Part shown: one piece after another, positions 1-6,160 of the stretch | Layout of the letters: each line of letters opens with the position of its first letter | Position numbering within the stretch: the first letter of the stretch is position 1 | DNA from: Candidatus Melainabacteria bacterium | Lineage (GTDB): Bacteria > Cyanobacteriota > Vampirovibrionia > Obscuribacterales > Obscuribacteraceae | DNA: 7,626 nucleotides | Direction of reading: 5' to 3' | Assembly (NCBI GenBank): GCA_003175915.1 | Contig: PSRH01000291.1 | Location: 1-7,626 of the forward strand | Program-made: the position numbers and the translations under genes | The notes under the pieces: generated by a model | What the model was told of the DNA's origin: nothing | Database searches by the model: none | What the model saw: the letters and a program-made list of their open reading frames with translations, nothing else

Positions 1-30
1 TATTTCTCCGTTGCTTCAGTAATGGCCGGA
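1..30 (-). promoter_or_regulatory. Spacer after cytochrome b with a ribosome-binding-like GGAG; operon probably continues
   Basis: Downstream of the cytochrome b stop there is no hairpin with a T-run. The minus strand has CGGAGAAATA at the window edge (GGAG at 9-6), which would suit a start codon just outside the window. A further co-transcribed gene is therefore likely but not seen. Confidence 0.45.
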
Positions 31-1428
31 TCAATGATTTTTTCGACTGTCCAGAAAGGCAGTTAGATCTTTGAGTTCCTGGGCCGAGATGTTACCTGCA
101 TAAGCCGGCATGTTGTATCCACCGTTTACAATTCTAATCGTGAGCTGATCGTTGGTTAGACGACTGCCAACTTCAGTCAAGTCCGGACCTCTTTTCCCGC
201 CGTGTCCAGAGATGGTATGGCAATAGAGACATCCCTTGGTATCGAATACTTTGGCACCTTGGTAAATGGGCCCACTGGTGGCACCGATGATTTCGGGAGT
301 CAGAGGTTTCGCCTCAAAATTGGGAGTCCAGGGTTCTCTGAATCCCTCTATTGTGAGAGCAAGCACGAAGCTGACGATGAAAGCGACAGAGGCAATGGCC
401 CAGGGTCTGCGCCGGGGACTTCGTTCTCCGAAAGGCGCAAGAATTGGGACCGAGAGAAATATAAGAACGACGAACAACGGTGCCAGTACGATTACCCAAT
501 CTTCGATCTCATGCGGCAAAAGTGCCAAAAGAGCGAAATACCATAAGAGATACCAGTCCGGCTTAGGTTGTGCATTTACGATTGAAGGATCCGGTGGTTT
601 TTCGATTGCTGGAGGACCAAGCCACAGGGCAAGCGCAAAAATGGCGATGACAACAAGTGTGCTGAAAACTATGTCGCGCCAGGCAGCGTCCGGCCAAAAA
701 GGTCTGCCCTCCCGCTTCAGCATATCGTTATACTTCTGCCGATAAGTTTTCGGGTCGACCGGTTCGCCCACTACCGGTGGTTCAGAAATACCATTGTGGA
801 GAACCAACCAGACGTGCAGTACGATTGCTCCGATGAGAAGGGCAGGAAAGACAAAGACGTGGTAAGAGAAAAAATGGCTGAGCGTCGCGCTTCCGACTTC
901 GCCTCCTGAAACAAGCACTTCAACCAGAAGTTTGCCAATGAATGGCACGCGCAGCGCTTGCTGAGAACCGACAGCTACTGTCCAGACTGAATTTTGATCC
1001 CAGCGTAGAATCTGGCCCGTGAATCCCATCGCTACTGTGATAAAAAGCAGGGCGACGCCGGTCAACCAATTGAGTTCGCGCGGAAATTTGAAAGATCCCA
1101 TCAGATAGACGCGAATCATATGGAGCCCGGTGAATAAGATCATCGCCGAAGCGCCGAAGTAATGCATGGCGCGAATCAAGGCGCCGAATGGAGCCTGCGT
1201 GGAAATGTATTGGACGCTTTCGTAAGCCTCACCTGCCGATGGCACATATAAGGTAGAGAGCGCGATTCCAGTTATTATTTGTACGATAAACGAGGTCATG
1301 ATCGCCGTGCCCAGCACGTAGTACCACTTTGATCCAGGCGGGACCGGATGGGTGATGGCATGAATGATGGGCTGCTTTAAACCAGTCCGCTCTTCAAGCC
1401 ATGCTAATAGATTGCCGATGATTTTCAT
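31..1428 (-). CDS. qcrB: Cytochrome b (b6 + subunit IV type) fused to a C-terminal cytochrome c domain
   Basis: Quinol-oxidising membrane subunit of a cytochrome bc complex, 465 residues. Seen: bis-His haem ligands H89/H103 (13 residues between) and H190/H205 (14 between, the b6 spacing); a Qo-site PDWY at 290-293, where the family usually has PEWY; and a haem-c motif CLYCH at 400-404 with a likely Met ligand M440 in NMPAY. I count about seven membrane helices (near 38-60, 84-107, 120-140, 188-211, 252-271, 311-331, 342-361). That equals four-helix b6 plus three-helix subunit IV, with the haem-c domain where helix H of mitochondrial-type cytochrome b would be. This topology puts the cytochrome c domain in the periplasm. 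V38 sits where b6 proteins carry the Cys for haem ci/cn. The gene starts 8 bases after the Rieske stop with no good Shine-Dalgarno, so coupling is likely. Family assignment is firm; the symbol is by analogy. Confidence 0.96.
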   Translation of the reverse strand: MKIIGNLLAWLEERTGLKQPIIHAITHPVPPGSKWYYVLGTAIMTSFIVQIITGIALSTLYVPSAGEAYESVQYISTQAPFGALIRAMHYFGASAMILFTGLHMIRVYLMGSFKFPRELNWLTGVALLFITVAMGFTGQILRWDQNSVWTVAVGSQQALRVPFIGKLLVEVLVSGGEVGSATLSHFFSYHVFVFPALLIGAIVLHVWLVLHNGISEPPVVGEPVDPKTYRQKYNDMLKREGRPFWPDAAWRDIVFSTLVVIAIFALALWLGPPAIEKPPDPSIVNAQPKPDWYLLWYFALLALLPHEIEDWVIVLAPLFVVLIFLSVPILAPFGERSPRRRPWAIASVAFIVSFVLALTIEGFREPWTPNFEAKPLTPEIIGATSGPIYQGAKVFDTKGCLYCHTISGHGGKRGPDLTEVGSRLTNDQLTIRIVNGGYNMPAYAGNISAQELKDLTAFLDSRKNH

Positions 1429-1436
1429 GGAGGAGT

Positions 1437-1976
1437 CTAGCTTTCTTCCAACACCATACCGACCTGGATCTGTACATCACCCTTGACCAGCCGCACAGGG
1501 TAACGATGCAGTGGTCTAGGCGGAGGGCCGCCCGCCACTTCTCCGTCTTTGTAATAAACGCCACCGTGACAGGGACACATAAAGAGTTGCGCATCGCTTT
1601 TCCATCGGACAGGGCATCCCAGATGTGTGCAATTGACTGCAAAGGCAGTGAAGTCTTCGTCGCTATTGCGGCGCACCCAGGCCGAGCGGTGACCGCTTAC
1701 TCCGTCCCAGGGAAGGATATAGGGATCATGAAAGCCGACCAGCGCCGTTTCGCCCTGCTTGAATTTTTCGATTACTCCGACATTGACCCATTTAGGATCC
1801 TTAGGAACAAACAGGTAGTTCAAGATAAAGGCCACACCAGGGATGGTTGCGAAAAGGGCAATCACTCCGCTCAATCCAAAGCCGAGGGCCTTCAAAAACT
1901 CTTCCCGACTGACGAGAACTTTCTTCCAGTCCGGCAGAATTTTTACTTCTTCACCTTGTCCATTACAGTTGGTCAT
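1437..1976 (-). CDS. qcrA: Rieske 2Fe-2S protein of the cytochrome bc complex
   Basis: Rieske subunit, 179 residues, which takes an electron from quinol at the Qo site and passes it to the haem c of the complex. Seen: cluster boxes CTHLGC (116-121) and CPCHGG (134-139). These give ligands C116, H118, C134 and H137 and the disulfide pair C121/C136. One N-terminal membrane anchor lies near 30-57, and the soluble domain follows. The anchor is preceded by SREEFLK (23-29), which resembles a Tat motif SRRxFLK with the second Arg replaced by Glu. The ATG at 1976 is supported by GAGGA eight bases upstream. The gene overlaps the end of the 74-residue gene by 14 bases and is followed by cytochrome b, the usual partner. 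Length and motifs fit bc/b6f Rieske proteins. Confidence 0.96.
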   Translation of the reverse strand: MTNCNGQGEEVKILPDWKKVLVSREEFLKALGFGLSGVIALFATIPGVAFILNYLFVPKDPKWVNVGVIEKFKQGETALVGFHDPYILPWDGVSGHRSAWVRRNSDEDFTAFAVNCTHLGCPVRWKSDAQLFMCPCHGGVYYKDGEVAGGPPPRPLHRYPVRLVKGDVQIQVGMVLEES

Positions 1977-2187
1977 TTCTTAAGTCCTCAATCCAGCCGG
2001 CTGCAGCAAAGAGAAAAACTATCAATCCAGTCACACACATAAGAGGCGAAGTTAGAACACCGAAGGCCAGGAGAGTGACACCGAATGACAGAGCCGCAGG
2101 CCACACCGTAGGCGGTGGCAGTTTTTCCGGCAGCGCTTTGGGCCCGGTGAGCCTCCAGTTGGTTCTGTCGTCATTTTGTTGCGACAT
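1963..2187 (-). CDS. Small two-helix membrane protein between oxidase and bc-complex genes
   Basis: A 74-residue protein of no firmly recognised family. Seen: a polar, Pro-rich N-terminus (1-27), a membrane segment near 28-46 starting with VWP, a second near 49-64, and a short acidic/basic tail GWIEDLRND. Both termini are therefore probably cytoplasmic. The pattern (WP at the start of helix 1, GW-x-E/D-x-R after helix 2) resembles small accessory or subunit-IV-like proteins of bacterial cytochrome oxidases, but this is recollection and not a demonstrated match. The start is well supported: AGGAGG lies seven bases before the ATG. It overlaps ctaG by 17 bases and Rieske by 14 bases, so it is very likely a real, co-translated gene. 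By position it could be a small subunit of either complex or a linker between them. Confidence 0.85.
   Translation of the reverse strand: MSQQNDDRTNWRLTGPKALPEKLPPPTVWPAALSFGVTLLAFGVLTSPLMCVTGLIVFLFAAAGWIEDLRNDQL
1985..1989 (-). promoter_or_regulatory. Ribosome binding site of the Rieske gene
   Basis: GAGGA lies eight bases before the ATG at 1976, within the end of the 74-residue gene. It supports this start and translational coupling. Confidence 0.75.
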
Positions 2188-3004
2188 TCTCTGGCCTCCT
2201 TTCGCTCTCTTGGATTTTTTCTTGCTCGGCTAGCTTAAACCAATCAATCATCGCCGACATTATCGCCCACAGGAAAATTGCTCCCATGGGTTCCCACATA
2301 ATGGCACCGCCTAATTTCTGGTCATCAACTTGTGTCAGTTTCCAGTCTTCCCGAATCATTTTGAGCGTTCCGGCAATTTCGTCTTCAGGATTGTTGTAGA
2401 AAGAATAGAACGGCGTGTCCGAGATAGTGAAAATAATTCCCAATATCATCGCCAGGGTCGATGCAGTAACCATGTAAAAGATGGCTGGCATTGGAGCCAA
2501 TCGTCGTTCCGTTATCGGATTGAGGACAGGCCACCAGAGCATGGCGCCAGTGGCCATAAACATCATGTGTTCAAAGGTGTGTATTTGTTCGTTTTGGAGT
2601 GCGAGGTTATATAGATAGGGTAAATGCCAGATCCAGATCGTGCCGATCCCAGCGATAAGCGCAAGCGGAGCATAACCGAGAATGCGCTCCAACCTGGCAA
2701 TGAATGGGATGCGCAACCACGCCTGAACGAATGAAGCAGGAAGTCCAGCGATAAGTAACGGTGGAGCAATCGTGCCAAGCATCATATGCTGAAGCATATG
2801 AGCACTGAATAGGTAATGGTCGGACAAAGGATCGATCGGCGAAGTCAAGGCCAGGAAAATGACGAGCACACCGGACGTATAGCTAAGCGATTTCAGATTG
2901 AACTTGAATCGGTTTGCGAACCAGTAGATTGCCAATAGCAGGGTGCAACCAATCACCACTGACGGTTCGAATTCCCAGCTTTGAAGTAATTGCCAGGCAG
3001 TCAT
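2171..3004 (-). CDS. ctaG: CtaG, caa3-type cytochrome c oxidase assembly protein
   Basis: Multi-helix membrane protein of the caa3_CtaG family, 277 residues. It is required for active caa3 oxidase in Bacillus, probably for copper/CuB assembly, and is unrelated to the Cox11 proteins also called CtaG. Seen: HMLQHMML (69-76), a WH pair (126-127), H142 and H146 in a third His-rich helix, and DDQKLGGAIMW (227-237). These are the conserved His and DQxxGGxxMW features of the family. I count about seven membrane helices. The frame is open upstream to an ATG at 3046, but I chose the ATG at 3004. It forms an ATGA overlap with the coxC stop and has GGAGG five bases upstream; the longer start would lie 46 bases inside coxC. 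The charged C-terminus is probably cytoplasmic. Confidence 0.92.
   Translation of the reverse strand: MTAWQLLQSWEFEPSVVIGCTLLLAIYWFANRFKFNLKSLSYTSGVLVIFLALTSPIDPLSDHYLFSAHMLQHMMLGTIAPPLLIAGLPASFVQAWLRIPFIARLERILGYAPLALIAGIGTIWIWHLPYLYNLALQNEQIHTFEHMMFMATGAMLWWPVLNPITERRLAPMPAIFYMVTASTLAMILGIIFTISDTPFYSFYNNPEDEIAGTLKMIREDWKLTQVDDQKLGGAIMWEPMGAIFLWAIMSAMIDWFKLAEQEKIQESERRPENVATK
2195..2200 (-). promoter_or_regulatory. Strong ribosome binding site of the 74-residue gene
   Basis: A full AGGAGG lies seven bases before the ATG at 2187, inside the ctaG coding region. This is the best Shine-Dalgarno in the operon and is a main reason to accept the small gene. Confidence 0.85.
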
Positions 3005-3546
3005 ACGTACCTCCAGAGGTAGACGGTTGAGAAGACAACTATCCAAACGGCATCGACAAAGTGCCAGTAAATCGCAATGGACTGCATACCAATATTCGTC
3101 GGTTCATGCTTGCGCCCAAACACGGACAGTCCAAGCAAAAGCAAAAGTAGAACCAGGCCAATCAATACGTGAAGACCGTGGAAGCCGGTCAGTGTGAAAA
3201 AGGTGCTTCCAAAGAGGTCGCGGCTGATTGTGATCTTGTCCATAACGAGGTGGGCGTACTCAAGCCCCTGACCCACGATAAAAATCCCACCGAGAATAAT
3301 GGTTGCACCAAGCCACATTGCGACAGAATTGCTCTCCTTTTCTCGTGCTTTTTCGGCAAGCCACATAGTGAAACTGCTGGACAAAAGTGCGACGGTAAAG
3401 ACGCCCGTCTTGATTGGATCTAGCACTGAAGCCGCTGTCTCCCCCGTTTGTTTATGGAAGTTTACATAGGCCAGAACGAGCATAAGAAAGAATACAGCTT
3501 CTGATGCCACGAACAGGAGCATTCCGACTGTAACTCTGTCTTTCAT
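3001..3546 (-). CDS. coxC: Cytochrome c oxidase subunit III (five-helix form)
   Basis: Membrane subunit of the haem-copper oxidase, 181 residues, which stabilises subunit I and its proton uptake. Seen: about five membrane helices; ASEAVFF near residue 14 with conserved E16; GQGLEY (92-97); the signature FFTLTGFHGLHVLIG (116-130); and YWHFVDAVWIVVF (160-172). It lacks the first two helices of the roughly 260-residue seven-helix mitochondrial type, as is common for bacterial caa3 oxidases. Start: the ATG at 3546 shares its A with the coxA stop (TGATG) and has GGAGG nine bases upstream. A TTG one codon earlier, with a six-base spacer, is possible but less likely. The stop overlaps the ctaG ATG (ATGA). 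Confidence 0.96.
   Translation of the reverse strand: MKDRVTVGMLLFVASEAVFFLMLVLAYVNFHKQTGETAASVLDPIKTGVFTVALLSSSFTMWLAEKAREKESNSVAMWLGATIILGGIFIVGQGLEYAHLVMDKITISRDLFGSTFFTLTGFHGLHVLIGLVLLLLLLGLSVFGRKHEPTNIGMQSIAIYWHFVDAVWIVVFSTVYLWRYV
3010..3014 (-). promoter_or_regulatory. Ribosome binding site deciding the ctaG start
   Basis: GGAGG on the minus strand ends five bases before the ATG at 3004. It lies in the last codons of coxC, and the ATGA overlap follows. It supports the 277-residue CtaG over a 291-residue version starting at 3046. Confidence 0.8.
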
Positions 3547-5216
3547 CAAAGTTGTCCTCCAGGTTTACGCCCAGAATCTTCTGGCGGGTGCGTCAGATCC
3601 CAGAGCGGACGTCGGCTGCGTACGGGCGGAAGCCGATCAAAATTTTCGGGCGGCGGCGGTGAACTGCAGGCCCATTCCAAGGTCCATGCGTCCCAGGGGT
3701 TGTCGCCGGCAATTTTGCCTTTGATAAAGCTGTAAGCCATGTTCCAGAAAAAGAGCCCTATAGAAAAGGCAAGCACAAATGCGGAAAGAGTAGAAAAGAA
3801 GTTCATGGCGGAAACCATCGGCATTCCATATGGATATGTCCAGACACGACGTGGCATCCCGAACGCACCAAGGAGATGCATGACTAAAAATGTGCCGTTG
3901 AAACCGAGGACCATGAGCCAGAAATGCCATTTGCCAATTCTTTCGGAGAGCATGCGCCCTGTAACTTTGGGGTACCAGTAATAGATCCCAGAAATCATCG
4001 CGAACAACATTCCACCTAGAAGGACATAATGTATATGGGCTACTATGAAGTAGCTGTCGGTCAGCTGCCAGTCTAATGGAATGACTGCCTGAATAACTCC
4101 GCTTAAACCACCAATAGTGAATTGAATGATAAACGCCGTTGCGAATAGCATGGCGGTGGTGAATCGGAGTGAACCGCCCCACATCGTGGCCAGCCAGGTC
4201 CAAACTTTGACGCCCGTAGGAACTGCGATCAAAAGGCTTGACAGCGCAAAGATATATAAGGTCCAAAAACCAAGCCCGGTTGTGAACATGTGGTGCATCC
4301 AAACGCCAAAGCTCAAGAAACCAATGGCCACTGTCGATGCTGCCATGAAACTGGCTCCATAAAGAGTCTTTCGCGAAAAGACAGGGATAACCTCAGTCAC
4401 CACCCCAAAGCCAGGCAAGATCAAAATGTAGACTTCCGGGTGCCCAAAAAACCAGAAATAGTTTTGCCAGAGGATGGCAGAGCCGCCGTGAGCTGGCGAG
4501 AAGAAATGCGTATTCAATAAACGATCAAAGAGGATCATCACAATTGCAGCGTTCAAGGCAGGTAAGGATAAGGCAACCAGAATGCCGGTGGTTAAGATCA
4601 TCCAGACAAAAAGCGGGACACGTTGTAAGGACATACCGGGCGCTCTTAGAGTCAAAACCGTGGTGATCAAATTGATGCCCGTTGCTACAGAGCCAATACC
4701 CATGACGAGCAGACTGAGCGCCCAGTAGTCAATGCCCGGATTAGACAAGAATCCCTTTTCAGTCAGAGGTGCATAGCTGAACCAGCCGGCGGCCGGAGCT
4801 CCACCCCCTACAAAACTGAAATAAAGCAACAGAGCGCCAAAGAAAAAGATCCAGAAACCCATAGCATTGAGACGAGGAAACGCCATGTCCCGGGCACCAA
4901 TCATCAAAGGAGTTAAATAAACTGCAAACCCGAAAAGAAGCGGCATGCCCACCAAAAAAACCATTGTGGTGCCGTGCATAGTGAAAATCTGGTTATAGGC
5001 GTCCTGCGAAACGAAATGATTCATCGGCACCATAAGCTGAATTCTCATGATGAGAGCCAATGTCAGCCCGGCAAGAAAAAAACCTAACGCGGAGAGAATG
5101 TACATAATTCCGATCTGCTTATGGTCGATAGACGACACCCAACTCCAGAGGCCGTGGTACTCTGGAATATCGGCAAGCCAGTTAAATGTCTGATGCGGAC
5201 GCGCTGCGTCTGTCAT
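3546..5216 (-). CDS. coxA: Cytochrome c oxidase subunit I, A1-type haem-copper oxidase
   Basis: Catalytic subunit, 556 residues and about 12 helices, reducing O2 to water and pumping protons. Seen: low-spin haem ligands H81 (TMHGTT) and H396; high-spin haem ligand H394 (AHIHY); CuB ligands H259, H308 and H309; the cross-link Tyr Y263; and E261 in GHPEVY, which marks the A1 subgroup. The K-channel Lys is K337 in PTGVK. For the D-channel, D110 and N117 are present (GARDMAFPRLN), but V99 stands where the first channel Asn (bovine N80) is usual. The C-terminal SSPPPPENF and RRPLWDL segments are typical of this branch. The ATG at 5216 forms an ATGA overlap with the coxB stop and has GGAG eight bases upstream. 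Whether the haem is A or O cannot be read from sequence. Confidence 0.98.
   Translation of the reverse strand: MTDAARPHQTFNWLADIPEYHGLWSWVSSIDHKQIGIMYILSALGFFLAGLTLALIMRIQLMVPMNHFVSQDAYNQIFTMHGTTMVFLVGMPLLFGFAVYLTPLMIGARDMAFPRLNAMGFWIFFFGALLLYFSFVGGGAPAAGWFSYAPLTEKGFLSNPGIDYWALSLLVMGIGSVATGINLITTVLTLRAPGMSLQRVPLFVWMILTTGILVALSLPALNAAIVMILFDRLLNTHFFSPAHGGSAILWQNYFWFFGHPEVYILILPGFGVVTEVIPVFSRKTLYGASFMAASTVAIGFLSFGVWMHHMFTTGLGFWTLYIFALSSLLIAVPTGVKVWTWLATMWGGSLRFTTAMLFATAFIIQFTIGGLSGVIQAVIPLDWQLTDSYFIVAHIHYVLLGGMLFAMISGIYYWYPKVTGRMLSERIGKWHFWLMVLGFNGTFLVMHLLGAFGMPRRVWTYPYGMPMVSAMNFFSTLSAFVLAFSIGLFFWNMAYSFIKGKIAGDNPWDAWTLEWACSSPPPPENFDRLPPVRSRRPLWDLTHPPEDSGRKPGGQL
3556..3560 (-). promoter_or_regulatory. 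Ribosome binding site of coxC
   Basis: GGAGG near the end of coxA lies nine bases before the ATG at 3546 and six bases before the alternative TTG at 3549. The normal spacing for the ATG, together with the TGATG junction, supports the ATG. Confidence 0.75.
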
Positions 5217-6160
5217 TTGAGATTCTCCAGATAAAAGGCTATGTCATGAGCTTCGCTCTTAGTCAAACGCATATTCGGCATTAGCGAGCCGGGTTTGAAT
5301 TGTTGTGGGTCCATAATCCACTCCGTAAGATTTTCGAGATTGTTGGCAATTACACCTGCACCTATTGTCTTGCGGTCAGCAATGTGAGTCAGATCTGGGG
5401 CCACTTGGGCTGTGGCACAAGTACCGGCAATGCTGTGGCATTGTATGCAAGTCCTGGACATGAACAGTTCTCGACCGTGTAGCGCAGTTTTGTCCGTGGG
5501 TGGAGCCGGCACTTTGGCCTGGCTCTTTGTCCACGCTTCAAATTCTTTCGGCGATACAACGTTGGCCATTATGCGCATTAGCGAATGTTGTGAGCCGCAA
5601 TACTCAGCACACTGTCCCAGGAATAGACCTTCTCGAATTGGCTTCAGGAAGAGATTATTAGGATGCCCAGGGATGGCATCCATTTTTTGTCCGAAGCCAG
5701 GCACCCAAAAGGAATGAATCACATCTGCCCCTCTGATTTCGAGCATCAAATCAGACCCCAGGGGTAAATACAGTTCATTAGCTGTGACAACACCAGATTT
5801 TGGATAACGGTATTCCCACCAGAATTGATGGCCGATTACGGTGATGTCAGGCTGGCGCTTGCCGGCTGGGGGATAGACAATACCCATTACACTGAACGTG
5901 AGCCATCCCAGATATAGAAAAATTACTAACGGAATTGCTGTCCAAATGATCTCGAGTGTCGTGCTGCCCTCAGTCTGGTCAGGTTCGCCATCTCCGGGGC
6001 GGTGGCGATATTTGATTATGCCAAAGATTAGAAGCCCTGCGACGGTGACCAAAAAACCCAGGCAGATCCATAAATTGAGATAGAGCAAATCGACGAGGGT
6101 CCGCCCCTGCTCGGTGGCGAAGTTAAATATGCTAGTGAATTGTGCCGAACTTAAGTCCAT
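5213..6160 (-). CDS. coxB: Cytochrome c oxidase subunit II with CuA centre and C-terminal cytochrome c domain
   Basis: Electron-entry subunit of a caa3-type oxidase, 315 residues. Seen: two membrane helices (about 27-50 and 70-93) with no obvious cleavable signal or lipobox; the aromatic patch HQFWWEYRYP (111-120), where electrons pass to CuA; CuA ligands H149, C184, E186, C188, H192 and M195; and a mono-haem cytochrome c domain with CIQCH (238-242), APDLTH and the likely axial Met M294 in SLMPNM. A further Cys, C248, lies six residues after the haem-binding His. The cytochrome c domain replaces or receives a soluble donor. Start: the ATG at 6160 overlaps ctaB by 10 bases. GGAG lies 11 bases upstream, a little far, so a TTG two codons earlier (6166, five-base spacer) is a real alternative. 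Confidence 0.97.
   Translation of the reverse strand: MDLSSAQFTSIFNFATEQGRTLVDLLYLNLWICLGFLVTVAGLLIFGIIKYRHRPGDGEPDQTEGSTTLEIIWTAIPLVIFLYLGWLTFSVMGIVYPPAGKRQPDITVIGHQFWWEYRYPKSGVVTANELYLPLGSDLMLEIRGADVIHSFWVPGFGQKMDAIPGHPNNLFLKPIREGLFLGQCAEYCGSQHSLMRIMANVVSPKEFEAWTKSQAKVPAPPTDKTALHGRELFMSRTCIQCHSIAGTCATAQVAPDLTHIADRKTIGAGVIANNLENLTEWIMDPQQFKPGSLMPNMRLTKSEAHDIAFYLENLK
5225..5228 (-). promoter_or_regulatory. Ribosome binding site of coxA
   Basis: GGAG lies eight bases before the ATG at 5216, inside the last codons of coxB, at the ATGA stop/start junction. Confidence 0.65.

Noticed and set aside
266..745. 159-codon open frame on the plus strand
   Set aside because: It is antisense to cytochrome b, with low-complexity composition, no ribosome binding site and no recognisable domain.
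1506..2042. 178-codon open frame on the plus strand
   Set aside because: It is antisense to the Rieske gene, whose cluster motifs and ribosome binding site fix the real coding strand.
2782..2801. Hairpin with an 8-bp stem and 4-base loop inside ctaG
   Set aside because: It arises from the repeated His-Met codons of the conserved HMLQHM motif. There is no T-run and it is mid-gene, so a regulatory role is not supported.
3005..3046. Fourteen-residue N-terminal extension of CtaG from an ATG at 3046
   Set aside because: It lies inside coxC without a Shine-Dalgarno. The ATGA junction at 3004 with GGAGG is far better.
3637..4302. 221-codon open frame on the minus strand
   Set aside because: It lies wholly inside coxA in another frame, reads as a shifted copy of the oxidase sequence and has no domain of its own.
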